Shown: positions 24,290-32,254 of the stretch, piece after piece
How positions within the stretch are numbered: position 1 is the stretch's first letter
How the letters are laid out: each line of letters starts with the position of its first letter
From: Pseudomonadota bacterium
GTDB taxonomy: Bacteria; Pseudomonadota; Gammaproteobacteria; Berkiellales; Berkiellaceae
Length of the DNA stretch: 43,032 nt
Direction: 5' to 3'
NCBI GenBank assembly: GCA_018242045.1
Contig: JAFECR010000005.1
Location: 1-43,032 of the forward strand
Program-made: the position numbers and the translations under genes
Notes under the pieces: model-generated
What the model was told of the DNA's origin: nothing
Seen by the model: only the letters and a program-made list of their open reading frames with translations
Database searches by the model: none

Positions 24290-25210
24290 ATGATGGATTG
24301 GGGATATGCTGTACAACAACTCATTAATGGCATTATTTTAGGCTCCATTTATGGTCTTATCGCTATCGGTTACACCATGGTCTATGGCATCATTGGCATG
24401 ATTAATTTCGCCCATGGCGATATTTATATGGTGTCGACCTACTTGACAGCGATTTTTCTTGCATTAATAACGCTCTTTGGCTTGCATCACTTAATCACTA
24501 CTTTAAGCATCACTTTTGTTATTACCATGGTTATTACTGGCATTTACGGCTGGGCAATTGAACGTGTTGCTTATCGCAGACTAAGACAAGTCTCTCGTTT
24601 AGCGCCCTTGATCAGTGCCATTGGGGTTTCACTTGTGTTGCAAAATTATGTCAGTCTTAGTCAAGGTACAAGCACACAAGCCATTCCTTATCTTATTCAA
24701 GGGCATCAAACCCTTCATATTTTGAACAGCAGCATGGTTATTTCTAACGTGGAATTATTGATAATCCTTTTTGCTGTGATGTGCATGGGAATACTGACTT
24801 TAATCATCTCCAAAACACGTTTAGGCAGAGCCATGCGTGCAACACAGCAAGATATGAGCATGGCTGCAATGCTTGGTGTTTCGCCTGATAAAATTATTCC
24901 TCTGGTGTTTGTGATTGGTTCATGTTTAGCAGCCATTGCCGGCACTTTAGTAACATTAAATTATGGCTCTTTTGACTTTACTATAGGCTTTTTAACCGGT
25001 ATCAAAGCATTTACAAGTGCTGTCGTTGGTGGCATTGGCTCAATTCCTGGAGCCATGCTTGGTGGTATGCTGCTTGGGATGGCAGAATCGTTATTCTCCG
25101 CGTTTATCTCGGTTGATTACAAGGATGTTTTCTCATTTGGCATTTTAATTCTAATCTTAATTTTTAAACCTAACGGCTTACTTGGCACCAAGGATGTTGA
25201 AAAAATCTAA
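24290..25210 (+). CDS. livH: Branched-chain amino acid ABC transporter permease LivH
   Basis: This 306-residue inner-membrane permease has about eight membrane segments. It shows LINGIILGSIYGLIAIGYTM and GIIGMINFAHGDIYM, the conserved N-terminal region of LivH, and the cytoplasmic coupling loop TRLGRAMRATQQDMSMAAMLG. AAGGA lies two to seven bases upstream of tandem ATGs at 24290 and 24293, so the second may be used. It follows livK by 29 bases and overlaps the start of livM. Confidence 0.92.
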   Translation: MMDWGYAVQQLINGIILGSIYGLIAIGYTMVYGIIGMINFAHGDIYMVSTYLTAIFLALITLFGLHHLITTLSITFVITMVITGIYGWAIERVAYRRLRQVSRLAPLISAIGVSLVLQNYVSLSQGTSTQAIPYLIQGHQTLHILNSSMVISNVELLIILFAVMCMGILTLIISKTRLGRAMRATQQDMSMAAMLGVSPDKIIPLVFVIGSCLAAIAGTLVTLNYGSFDFTIGFLTGIKAFTSAVVGGIGSIPGAMLGGMLLGMAESLFSAFISVDYKDVFSFGILILILIFKPNGLLGTKDVEKI

Positions 25211-26417
25211 CCCGATACTGCGTGCTCTCAAAGACAGTTTTATCGTCGCAACTTTAGGTTTTGTGATGATAGGCCCTATGGTTAGTTTTATCCTATCTGG
25301 ATATACCGTTGATTTGAAATTACAACGTTTACCCTGGCTTTTTTGTCTTTTATTCTTGCTTCGATTCCTTTTTATATTACTCAGCACCAACCCCACCCTA
25401 AGACAACTTGTTTCATTTATTAATAAACAATTTAAAAAAAAAGCTCCCATAGAAAAACTACATCCTGCCCATCCAAGATGGATCTGGGTGATAGCCTTGA
25501 TTGCTTGTATTTTACCTTTGATCATCAGTAAATACTGGTTAAGCGTTGCCATCTTAAGCCTCATTTATATTCTGCTAGGCCTTGGACTTAATATCGTGGT
25601 TGGTCTTGCTGGTCTTTTAAATTTAGGCTTCGTTGCATTTTATGCGATTGGCGCTTATACCTTCGCTTTAGGAGCACAATATCTTCATATTTCATTTTGG
25701 TTAGCTATCCCTTTTGCGGCTTTGCTGGCTGGATTGTTTGGTGCCTTATTGGCATTTCCTGTGCTTAGAATGTATGGTGATTATCTTGCCATTGTTACGC
25801 TGGGATTTGGTGAAATCGTACGCTTAATCATAAATAATTGGGCTTCATTCACAGGTGGACCCAATGGCGTTCAAATTCCTAAATTTATGTTTTTTGGGAC
25901 CCACTTAAATGCTGGCGCTCGTTATATTGTACTTTATCTCATGCTCTTAATGATGGTAGGGTTAACGCTCCATTTAATTAATCGCATCAGGCATATGCCA
26001 CTGGGTAGAGCTTTTGAAGCATTGCGGGAAGATGAAATTGCCTGTCGATCGTTGGGGATTTATCATGTCTCTACCAAGCTCTGGGCTTTTAGTTTGGGTG
26101 CGATGATAGGCGGCATGGGGGGCGTCTTTTTTGCGGCGCTCGAAGGATTCGTCGACCCCGGTTCTTTTACTTTTATGGAGTCTGCCTTGATTTTATCCAT
26201 TGTCGTTTTTGGTGGCATGGGTTCGAACCTTGGGGTAGTGCTAGCCGCCTTGATTTTAACCTTGCTTCCTGAAGTTTTGAGAGAATTTTCCGGGTATCGT
26301 ATGTTAATATTTGGCGCTTTAATGGTCATGATGATGATTTGGCGCCCCCAAGGGCTTATCAAGTTTAGCCGATTTTCTTATGTTCAACCTAAACAAAATG
26401 AACCAAAACAACAGTAA
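25194..26417 (+). CDS. livM: Branched-chain amino acid ABC transporter permease LivM
   Basis: The second permease has 407 residues from the ATG at 25194; an in-frame TTG at 25182 is the alternative start. The first 110 residues are an N-terminal extension with three hydrophobic segments, as in enterobacterial LivM. The conserved permease part follows: GLGLNIVVGLAGLLNLGFVA, YLAIVTLGFGEIVRLI, the coupling loop MPLGRAFEALREDEIACRSL, and FVDPGSFTFMESALILSIVV. It overlaps livH by 17 bases. A heterodimer with LivH forms the membrane channel. Confidence 0.9.
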   Translation: MLKKSNPILRALKDSFIVATLGFVMIGPMVSFILSGYTVDLKLQRLPWLFCLLFLLRFLFILLSTNPTLRQLVSFINKQFKKKAPIEKLHPAHPRWIWVIALIACILPLIISKYWLSVAILSLIYILLGLGLNIVVGLAGLLNLGFVAFYAIGAYTFALGAQYLHISFWLAIPFAALLAGLFGALLAFPVLRMYGDYLAIVTLGFGEIVRLIINNWASFTGGPNGVQIPKFMFFGTHLNAGARYIVLYLMLLMMVGLTLHLINRIRHMPLGRAFEALREDEIACRSLGIYHVSTKLWAFSLGAMIGGMGGVFFAALEGFVDPGSFTFMESALILSIVVFGGMGSNLGVVLAALILTLLPEVLREFSGYRMLIFGALMVMMMIWRPQGLIKFSRFSYVQPKQNEPKQQ

Positions 26418-27270
26418 CATTTTGAGTGTCAAAGCACTCACCATCCGTTTTAGCGGAATTTTGGCTTTGAATAAAGTAGATCTCTTGGTGAAACGAGGCA
26501 GTATCACTTCATTAATTGGGCCAAATGGTGCTGGTAAAACAACGTTGTTTAACTGTTTAACTGGATTTTACGCGGCAAATGAAGGCGAAATATTGTTTTT
26601 CACACAAGAAAAAATCATTAACATTCGCCAAATTCTCGGCACCTCACCTATAAAATACTTAAAAAATCCACTGACATTCCTATCTCATTTGTACTATAAA
26701 ATATGGGGTGGTTCACATCTTATTTGTCGGGCCGGGATAGCTAGAACCTTTCAAAATATCCGTTTATTTCGCGAAATGACTGTTATTGAAAATCTGTTAG
26801 TTGCACAATATAGACATAATAACCGTAACCTTATTTCCGGATATTTTAATACCAAGGCTTTTCAACAAAGTGAAAAAGCAGCTCTCAACCACGCCTTTAT
26901 GTGGCTTGAAATATTCAATTTAACCAGTGACGCTAATCGCTTGGCAGGGTTACTTCCTTATGGTAAACAACGACACTTAGAGATTGCAAGGGCCATGTGC
27001 ACAAAACCGACCTTACTTTGTTTAGATGAACCCGCTGCTGGTCTAAACCCTCATGAAACCCATGAATTACGCGAAATTATTTTAAATTTAAGAAAAACAA
27101 TGCCTCTTAGCATATTGCTGATTGAACATGATATGTCTTTAGTCATGACTATCTCTGATCATATCATCGTGCTTGATCATGGCGAAGTTATTTGTCAAGG
27201 ACCACCGCCTGACGTACAAAACAATCAGCGAGTCATAGAAGCTTATTTAGGGATAGCTGATGATGCATGA
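26398..27270 (+). CDS. livG: Branched-chain amino acid ABC transporter ATPase LivG
   Basis: The ATPase has 290 residues from the ATG at 26398 (an ATG at 26380 adds six residues). It contains Walker A GPNGAGKTT, the Q-loop region ARTFQNIRLFREMTVIENLL, signature LPYGKQRHLEIARAM, Walker B LLCLDEPAAGLNP and H-loop LIEHDMSLVM. An insertion of about 25 residues (IRQILGTSPIKYLKNPLTF) before the Q-loop is usual for LivG. It overlaps livM by 20 bases and livF by 11, so the set is tightly coupled. Confidence 0.92.
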   Translation: MNQNNSNILSVKALTIRFSGILALNKVDLLVKRGSITSLIGPNGAGKTTLFNCLTGFYAANEGEILFFTQEKIINIRQILGTSPIKYLKNPLTFLSHLYYKIWGGSHLICRAGIARTFQNIRLFREMTVIENLLVAQYRHNNRNLISGYFNTKAFQQSEKAALNHAFMWLEIFNLTSDANRLAGLLPYGKQRHLEIARAMCTKPTLLCLDEPAAGLNPHETHELREIILNLRKTMPLSILLIEHDMSLVMTISDHIIVLDHGEVICQGPPPDVQNNQRVIEAYLGIADDA

Positions 27271-27982
27271 ACCCTTATTAGCCATTAATCAGGTAAGCGT
27301 GAGTTATGGCGCGATTATTGCCTTACATAATGTGTCTTTAACTGTAAATCACAAAGAAATTGTTGCTTTAATCGGTGCAAATGGTGCAGGTAAAAGCACT
27401 TTATTAATGACTATATTTGCCCAACCACGCCTTAAAAAGGGAGAGATCCTTTACCAAGGTAAACCTATTCATCATTTAGAAACTTATCAAATTGCAAAAC
27501 AAGGCATTGCCATCTCTCCTGAGCGTCGTCGTATTTTTGTTAAAATGACCACACAAGAAAATCTATTGATGGGCGCTTATACAAAGCCTAAAGATGACAT
27601 AAAAAGAAATTTAGCAAAAGTATATGATTTATTTCCTATCTTAGCGGCACGTCAAAATCAACGGGCAGGCACCTTATCAGGGGGAGAACAACAAATGTTA
27701 GCGATGGGTCGCGCGCTCATGAGCAGCCCTACTTTATTTCTTTTAGATGAACCAAGCTTGGGTTTGGCACCGCAAATTGTTAATCAACTTTTTCGTATTT
27801 TGAAAGAAATTGCCCAAATGGGAACAACCATTTTACTGGTGGAACAAAATGCGTATCATGCACTCATGCTTGCTGATCGCGCTTATGTTTTAGTAAATGG
27901 GCAAATTCAACTAACAGGTAGTGGCCAAACGCTCCTCGCTGATCCTCAAATACAAGCTGCTTATCTTGGCGCAAGCGCTTAG
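27260..27982 (+). CDS. livF: Branched-chain amino acid ABC transporter ATPase LivF
   Basis: The 240-residue ATPase has Walker A GANGAGKST, the LivF-typical ISPERRRIFVKMTTQENLLMG, signature LSGGEQQMLAMGRAL, Walker B LFLLDEPSLGLAP and H-loop VEQNAYHAL, which has Asn where many ABC ATPases have His, as is usual in LivF. It is last in the operon. A convergent gene ends eight bases beyond its stop, leaving no room for a separate terminator. Confidence 0.92.
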   Translation: MMHEPLLAINQVSVSYGAIIALHNVSLTVNHKEIVALIGANGAGKSTLLMTIFAQPRLKKGEILYQGKPIHHLETYQIAKQGIAISPERRRIFVKMTTQENLLMGAYTKPKDDIKRNLAKVYDLFPILAARQNQRAGTLSGGEQQMLAMGRALMSSPTLFLLDEPSLGLAPQIVNQLFRILKEIAQMGTTILLVEQNAYHALMLADRAYVLVNGQIQLTGSGQTLLADPQIQAAYLGASA

Positions 27983-27990
27983 CCGTTGCT

Positions 27991-28308
27991 TTAGCGATGT
28001 TCTCTTAAATATTCCTTGGCTTTATTATAACCATTATCGGGATCGGTAGGTTCTCCAATGCCAACATCATCAAGGTTTGTGGCATTGCGCCGTTGATTTT
28101 GCGATGACCATTCTCCTGATTGCAGATCATTATCATGATTTTGCTCTGCCCCATCCCCACCGTCATGACTACCACCTCCCGTTCTGCCACCTGCATGCCC
28201 ACGACCACCACCATCACTACCGTTGGCCGAGGCGGCATCGACACCTATTCCTAAAAGAGCAATAAATATAGTGCTTAACATTGCTGTTCTGATGTGCTGT
28301 TTTTTCAT
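27991..28308 (-). CDS. Small exported Gly/His/Asp-rich protein
   Basis: The 105-residue protein has a signal peptide (MKKQHIRTAMLSTIFIALLG, ending near ASA). The mature low-complexity region has runs of Gly with His, Asp and Arg (GGGRGHAGGRTGGGSHDGG), then a polar tail (EPTDPDNGYNKAKEYLREHR). No domain is recognised. The His/Asp content could bind metals, which is only a suggestion. GGAGG lies six bases before the ATG, supporting a real gene. It is one of three small exported proteins encoded on this strand in a row. Confidence 0.65.
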   Translation of the reverse strand: MKKQHIRTAMLSTIFIALLGIGVDAASANGSDGGGRGHAGGRTGGGSHDGGDGAEQNHDNDLQSGEWSSQNQRRNATNLDDVGIGEPTDPDNGYNKAKEYLREHR

Positions 28309-28445
28309 GCAGCCTCCATTTTTAATTAAACAAAAAGATCATTACATATTATCTGTGCTTAGGAGCAAAACCATTAGATATAAATCAAGTTCGGGATGTA
28401 AACTGGAAAGAGTATATGAAGTACTGCCAAAGCAAGATAGGAAAA

Positions 28446-28465
28446 GGCACGCATATAAGCGTGCC
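28446..28465 (-). terminator. Terminator after the 92-residue exported protein gene
   Basis: GGCACGC (28446-28452) and GCGTGCC (28459-28465) form a perfect seven-base-pair stem. In the minus direction TTTTCC follows; in the plus direction CATATTTTTTAT follows. It may therefore act on both strands, and it lies nine bases past the minus-strand stop codon. Confidence 0.75.
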
Positions 28466-28473
28466 CATATTTT

Positions 28474-28752
28474 TTATCTGTGATCAGGCGCAATGCTATT
28501 GATACGTGCTTTACTTTTGCGATGAGGATTGGCGTTATAAGCGTGAATGGCTTGTGCATCATGGCTCATATGTACTTTTTGCTGTTGATAATGGCCTGAT
28601 TGCTGCTGATGGCGCTGATGTTTATAATAATGTTTTGAAGGAATAGGCCGTTTTTCTGCGTTTAAGGCGTTGCTTTCACTGCCAATATGCGCATAAGCTT
28701 GCGCACAAATTAACCCTATTCCTACCACTAACCCTATGATTCCCTTATGCAT
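28474..28752 (-). CDS. Small exported His/Gln-rich protein
   Basis: The 92-residue protein has a signal peptide (MHKGIIGLVVGIGLICAQ, ending AYA). The mature chain is rich in His, Gln, Lys and Tyr (HYYKHQRHQQQSGHYQQQ). No domain is recognised. A strong ribosome binding site (AAGGAGAGG) precedes the ATG and a terminator follows the stop, so it looks like an intact single gene. Metal binding is possible from the His content, but unproven. Confidence 0.65.
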   Translation of the reverse strand: MHKGIIGLVVGIGLICAQAYAHIGSESNALNAEKRPIPSKHYYKHQRHQQQSGHYQQQKVHMSHDAQAIHAYNANPHRKSKARINSIAPDHR

Positions 28753-28833
28753 AGCCTCTCCTTGAATAATGAATAAAAATTATGCGGTTATTAACCTATA
28801 ATTAATAGTAGCACATATTTTAGAGGTACTGTT

Positions 28834-29292
28834 TTAATGACTGCCAACTATTTTAATTTCATAGGTGCGCAGATTTTTAATATCTTGGTTCGATATTACC
28901 ATATTGCTGAGTTTTACTTTTTGATGCTGACCAGGCTTAAGATGAAAGCTACCTTTTGTTTGAGCAACAGCACCTTTATTATCTTTTAAAATCACATGAT
29001 AATTCAGGATAGCGCTGCTATTAGATTGATTGTTCAATATAAAACTACCTCGCACAGAATCCACATGATTAGCCTGGCTATGATATAGATTCATTTTACC
29101 TTGCATGGATTGATTAATATCAAGCGGTATCTCTCTGTTTTGGGCTTTGGCTTTAAAACTTAACTGCCCACTAGTAGAAAATTGACATCCCTTACCAAAA
29201 GTATGTGCACAGCCATTTTTATGAGATCCCAAAGCGTAGATTGTTTGAACATAAAACCCTATCATGATAAAAAACACAGCTCTCAATAACAT
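28834..29292 (-). CDS. Exported protein of unknown function, immunoglobulin-like fold possible
   Basis: The 152-residue protein has a signal peptide (MLLRAVFFIMIGFYVQTIYA). Two cysteines (HKNGCAHTFGKGCQF) follow soon after cleavage and may form a disulfide. The rest alternates beta-like segments (GSFILNNQSNSSAILNYHVI, KGSFHLKPGQHQKVKLSNMV), a pattern seen in small beta-sandwich exported proteins. I do not recognise a family. TAGGAG lies before the ATG, a convincing site. Confidence 0.65.
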   Translation of the reverse strand: MLLRAVFFIMIGFYVQTIYALGSHKNGCAHTFGKGCQFSTSGQLSFKAKAQNREIPLDINQSMQGKMNLYHSQANHVDSVRGSFILNNQSNSSAILNYHVILKDNKGAVAQTKGSFHLKPGQHQKVKLSNMVISNQDIKNLRTYEIKIVGSH

Positions 29293-29437
29293 AACTTTTC
29301 TCCTAGGATTATCCTGTTTATTCTATCGACGCTGCAGGAATTTGATTAATACGACCTATCACTGAACAATTAAATTTTCTTAAAACGCTAAGCGCTTGTG
29401 CCGATAAAAAAAAATCCTTCCTTACAAAGGCATTATT

Positions 29438-29653
29438 ATGAAAAAGAAACGATCAGATCAGGATAAAGAAGGTATTGTTTGGCCAGCCAATCAAATTAAA
29501 GAACAAGGACTCAAGCCCAGCCATCATGAAATACCTGGTCCTCCTGGCAGCGATCATCATCATAATGAGGAAGCGCGCAACAAAGATAGAAGACGTGTTT
29601 GGTCTGAAAAAAATAAGCAAAACCTGCCAAATAAAAAAATAAAGCCCCAATAA
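29438..29653 (+). CDS. Small charged protein of unknown function
   Basis: The 71-residue protein is very rich in Lys, Glu, Asp and His, including HHH. It has no signal peptide or membrane segment and is probably disordered. AAAGG lies about ten bases before the ATG. It is the only open frame in a gap between divergent genes, and its charge composition resembles the 34-residue protein that follows. Support is modest because no family is recognised. Confidence 0.45.
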   Translation: MKKKRSDQDKEGIVWPANQIKEQGLKPSHHEIPGPPGSDHHHNEEARNKDRRRVWSEKNKQNLPNKKIKPQ

Positions 29654-29758
29654 GCATAACTGGGTTAAAAATATTAGTTGATGAACTCAAATCAGTTTAT
29701 TAGAACTTTTATCGAGTTTTAAAATCTGCTAGATAAATTTTTAGCTTGTAGTATGATA

Positions 29759-29789
29759 CTCCTGGTTGTTTCTATTAATTAACCAGGAG
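29759..29789 (+). promoter_or_regulatory. Inverted repeat covering the Shine-Dalgarno of the 34-residue gene
   Basis: CTCCTGGTT (29759-29767) and AACCAGGAG (29781-29789) are perfect nine-base inverted copies with a 13-base AT-rich loop. The right arm contains the AGGAG site seven bases before the ATG at 29797, so in RNA the stem would hide it. A TATGAT sequence at 29752-29757 is a possible -10, which would instead place the repeat at the transcription start as an operator. Confidence 0.5.
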
Positions 29790-29796
29790 AATCTAT

Positions 29797-29901
29797 ATGG
29801 CTAATAAAGAACAAAAATCCGACAAAAAAACAAAAAAAGAACCTAAGTTAAATCTCAAAGAAAAACGTGCTCTTAAAAAAGCAAAGAAAGAAGGTAAATG
29901 A
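29797..29901 (+). CDS. 34-residue lysine-rich protein
   Basis: This small open frame begins with ATG after AGGAG at ideal spacing. It encodes a protein in which about 15 of 34 residues are lysine, beginning MANKEQKSDKKTKKEPK and ending ALKKAKKEGK. It is likely disordered and would bind nucleic acid or other polyanions. The strong ribosome binding site and the inverted repeat over it argue that it is real. The half ERIC-like element and the decayed GNAT gene begin about 23 bases after its stop. Confidence 0.5.
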   Translation: MANKEQKSDKKTKKEPKLNLKEKRALKKAKKEGK

Positions 29902-29924
29902 TAACTGGGATGGCACCATTTCGA

Positions 29925-29960
29925 TTTTAGGCGAGGTGCCAAGCGCACGAATCCCCAGGC
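29925..29960. repeat. Truncated ERIC-like element
   Basis: The segment TTTTAGGCGAGGTGCCAAGC continuing to CGAATCCCCAGG closely matches the left half of the element at 22949-23053 (TTTAGGCGAGGCGCCAAGC ... GAATCCCCAG). It stops at the CCCCAG step, so the central stem and right half are missing. It sits exactly where the N-terminal half of the adjacent acetyltransferase should be. Confidence 0.65.
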
Positions 29961-30248
29961 GTAATGGAGAAATCGTTGGCGGAGTCAATGGTTCTATTAT
30001 TTTTCGCTCAATATACACCGCTCAGCTTTGGGTAGATCCTGCTTATCGTAAACAAGGATTAGGATTGCGCTTAATGCAAAAAGTACTTGAATTAGGCCTG
30101 GAAAAAGGATGCACAATGGCAACGCTGTGCACAATGGATTTTCAAGAGGCGAAATCTTTCTACGAAAAACTTGGCTATCAATAGCGATTTTGAACGGCCA
30201 GGATATACTCAAGACGCCCTATGTTACTTCCTTAAAAAATCATTGTAA
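29961..30248 (+). pseudogene. Decayed GNAT acetyltransferase (5' lost, frameshift near the 3' end)
   Basis: The readable part starts at NGEIVGGVNGSIIF and continues through LWVDPAYRKQGLGLRLMQKV, the acetyl-CoA-binding RxxGxG motif, to SFYEKLGYQ, where a TAG stops the frame at about 30182. Shifting by one base after this point restores the expected family ending DFERPGYTQDALCYFLKKSL and a stop at 30246-30248, consistent with a one-base insertion near 30181-30186. The N-terminal 40-50 residues expected of the family are absent and replaced by the truncated ERIC-like sequence. An open frame can be read through the junction from 29867, but it combines unrelated sequence. Confidence 0.75.
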
Positions 30249-30340
30249 ATAACACCAAAAATAAGCAATTCAAATAAATAATATTGACATGCTAAACACA
30301 AAAAGTTAGACTTTTGCCTTTATTTATAATTAGGTACAAA

Positions 30341-31153
30341 ATGGCCATTGTAATTCGGGGAACATTTAAAACTCCATATTTTCTTACGTTGGGGCTTGGA
30401 AATATTGTCGAACTACCAGCCGTTTTATATAACACCGAAATTAAATTCGTAACGAATATCGAAAATTGGAGCCCGGATGAGTTTTCGAATTACCTAGACG
30501 ATATATTAAAGAAATTTCAAAAACCCACACTTAATACCATTTTTGGAGATGGTTGTACTTTAGAATTTGCGCTAGAAGTAACTAATAACAGTGAAGTAAA
30601 AAAAAATGTATTACAATCTCTGGCGCTTTGCGCTGATAAATACAATTTTGTAATCAAGTTAAAAATTCAGGTTGATGGATTGCCAACTACCATAAAGGAA
30701 TACCCTGATAGAAAAAAACTCATTCAAAAAAATCATGTTGTTTCTCACTTTAAAAAAGGCGCTTCGCTTGGTGCAATACTGGGTATGGTTGTCATTTGGC
30801 TTCGCTATTTGTATTTAGCAGGAACGTTTATTGTTCCAACTACGGGCCCACTTTTTATCTTCGGCTGTTTTGGTGCTTTAATTTGCGGCTCAATTTTTTC
30901 TCTTAGCAGAATGTATTTCAATTATACTGCCAGTTTATTTGATACTAAAGAAAAGCTCGAGAAAATCGATAACTTACGCCAACTAGAAGCACTCGAGTAT
31001 GGTGCGCGTGCTGATACCCTAAAAGAAAGCATCCTAAGTTATTCACGGTATCAAACCTATCTTTACCCGATGACCTTTGCTTCAGCCAGAGAAAACAAGA
31101 CCTTGGTGGAAAAAGTAGCACCTGAGCTTAAAAATAAATTAACGGTGAAGTAA
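30341..31153 (+). CDS. Unknown membrane protein, first of a tandem paralogous pair
   Basis: The protein has 270 residues from the ATG at 30341; the open frame extends upstream to a non-ATG codon at 30314. It has an N-terminal soluble region (TPYFLTLGLGNIVELPAV) and two hydrophobic segments near residues 145-170 and 178-200. A helical tail includes RQLEALEYGARADT and ends RYQTYLYPMTFASARENKTL then VEKVAPELKNK. The next gene encodes a paralogue of the same layout. No known family is recognised. A hairpin of two membrane helices between soluble arms recalls membrane-remodelling or host-directed proteins, but this is speculation. Confidence 0.75.
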   Translation: MAIVIRGTFKTPYFLTLGLGNIVELPAVLYNTEIKFVTNIENWSPDEFSNYLDDILKKFQKPTLNTIFGDGCTLEFALEVTNNSEVKKNVLQSLALCADKYNFVIKLKIQVDGLPTTIKEYPDRKKLIQKNHVVSHFKKGASLGAILGMVVIWLRYLYLAGTFIVPTTGPLFIFGCFGALICGSIFSLSRMYFNYTASLFDTKEKLEKIDNLRQLEALEYGARADTLKESILSYSRYQTYLYPMTFASARENKTLVEKVAPELKNKLTVK

Positions 31154-31945
31154 ATGAAAGTAAATGTTAGCCTAAAAACACCAAGCTTTTTTACAGGTGG
31201 GCTTGGTTATTTTTTTAATTTACCTGAAATATCTTATGTCACGGTTGAAAGGGCTTTAGATCATGCAAACGAAGTTCTTTTCGAGCAAAGCCTAGGTAAT
31301 TTTATTACAGAATATCAAAAAGAAAATATTCGATTTATTATGGGCGATCGACATCATTTAGAAATTACAATTGAACTAGGTGATATAGGGAAAGTCGCTC
31401 CAAGTTTTATTGAAGAACGCGTAAAGAACGCCTGTCAGAATCACAAATTTATTTCTAGCTCAACAATTGTTAGGAAGTGGAGCGGATCTGAAGTTCGTCG
31501 CAACCTCTGGCCTGTGCTAAATACAAAAAATAAAAAACACTTCTGGTATCATTTTCAAATCGGTTTTTTAGCAGGTGCTTTGCTTGCCCCCTTGGCAATC
31601 ATGCTTGCAACCTCATTTAGCGCAAGCCCTGCCATCGGTCTTGCCTTAGGAAGCTGGTACGGTGGTTGGTTAAGTGGTTTTGTGTGCTCTTTTCGTGCCA
31701 TGTATCGCAATTTATCTGCACATCTATTTAATACCCAAGAAAAAATTGCACAGATCAATCATGTTTGCCAATTTCAAGCATTAGAATTTGGTGCAACTGA
31801 AAATACTTGGCAAGATACACTCTTAAATTATAGCCCCACGCGTTATCAAACCTATCTTTATCCGATGACTTTTCTATCAGGGAAAGAAAATAAAGTCTTG
31901 GTGGAAAAACTAGCACCAGAAATAAAGAACAAATTTAAAGGTTAG
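31154..31945 (+). CDS. Unknown membrane protein, second of a tandem paralogous pair
   Basis: The 263-residue protein has an ATG directly after the previous stop codon, so it is co-translated with its paralogue. Shared positions include LKTPSFFTGGLGYFFNLPEI near the N terminus, the GDRHHLEITIEL segment (GDGCTLEFALEV in the first copy), two hydrophobic segments near 137-158 and 160-180, CQFQALEFGATENT, and the strongly conserved end RYQTYLYPMTF-VEKLAPEIKNK. Overall divergence is high outside the C terminus, so the duplication is old. Function is unknown. Confidence 0.75.
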   Translation: MKVNVSLKTPSFFTGGLGYFFNLPEISYVTVERALDHANEVLFEQSLGNFITEYQKENIRFIMGDRHHLEITIELGDIGKVAPSFIEERVKNACQNHKFISSSTIVRKWSGSEVRRNLWPVLNTKNKKHFWYHFQIGFLAGALLAPLAIMLATSFSASPAIGLALGSWYGGWLSGFVCSFRAMYRNLSAHLFNTQEKIAQINHVCQFQALEFGATENTWQDTLLNYSPTRYQTYLYPMTFLSGKENKVLVEKLAPEIKNKFKG

Positions 31946-31949
31946 TGTG

Positions 31950-32162
31950 TTAACGACAATTCACTTGGTGTTGCTGTTTAACACAACACCAAGATTTTTC
32001 AAAATATCCCTTAATAGAATGATTTTGCCCATACCAAATAAGTGGTTTAAGTTCACATTTTACAATTTTGGGGGTTTGATATAAAAAACTGCGCTGAAAA
32101 ACCCTATCATGTGCAACATCAGATGCTGCATAGACGATTAATAATGCTAATAATAGCTTCAT
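31950..32162 (-). CDS. Small exported cysteine-containing protein
   Basis: The protein has 70 residues from an ATG at 32162 that follows AAGGAG at ideal spacing; the longer frame up to 32216 lacks a site. A signal peptide (MKLLLALLIVYAASDVA) is followed by about 52 residues with four cysteines (one at about 36, a CC pair at 59-60, one at 69), which could make two disulfides in the periplasm or outside. No family is recognised. It is convergent with the tandem membrane-protein pair, with only four bases between stop codons. Confidence 0.6.
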   Translation of the reverse strand: MKLLLALLIVYAASDVAHDRVFQRSFLYQTPKIVKCELKPLIWYGQNHSIKGYFEKSWCCVKQQHQVNCR

Positions 32163-32254
32163 AAATCGCACTCCTTGTTCTTTAAAGTCTTTCCTGCAAG
32201 AAGGACTAATATCCAATTAGACAAAGGAGAATTAAATTTAGTTCAAAGCGGTTA

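Noticed and set aside
28077..28265. His-rich 62-codon open frame on the plus strand
   Set aside because: It is the complement of the Gly/Asp-rich exported protein gene, which has a signal peptide and GGAGG; the plus frame has neither.
29867..30184. Open frame presented as a 105-residue acetyltransferase
   Set aside because: Its first 30 residues come from the end of the small lysine-rich gene read out of frame and from ERIC-like sequence, and it stops early at a frameshift. Treated as a pseudogene instead.
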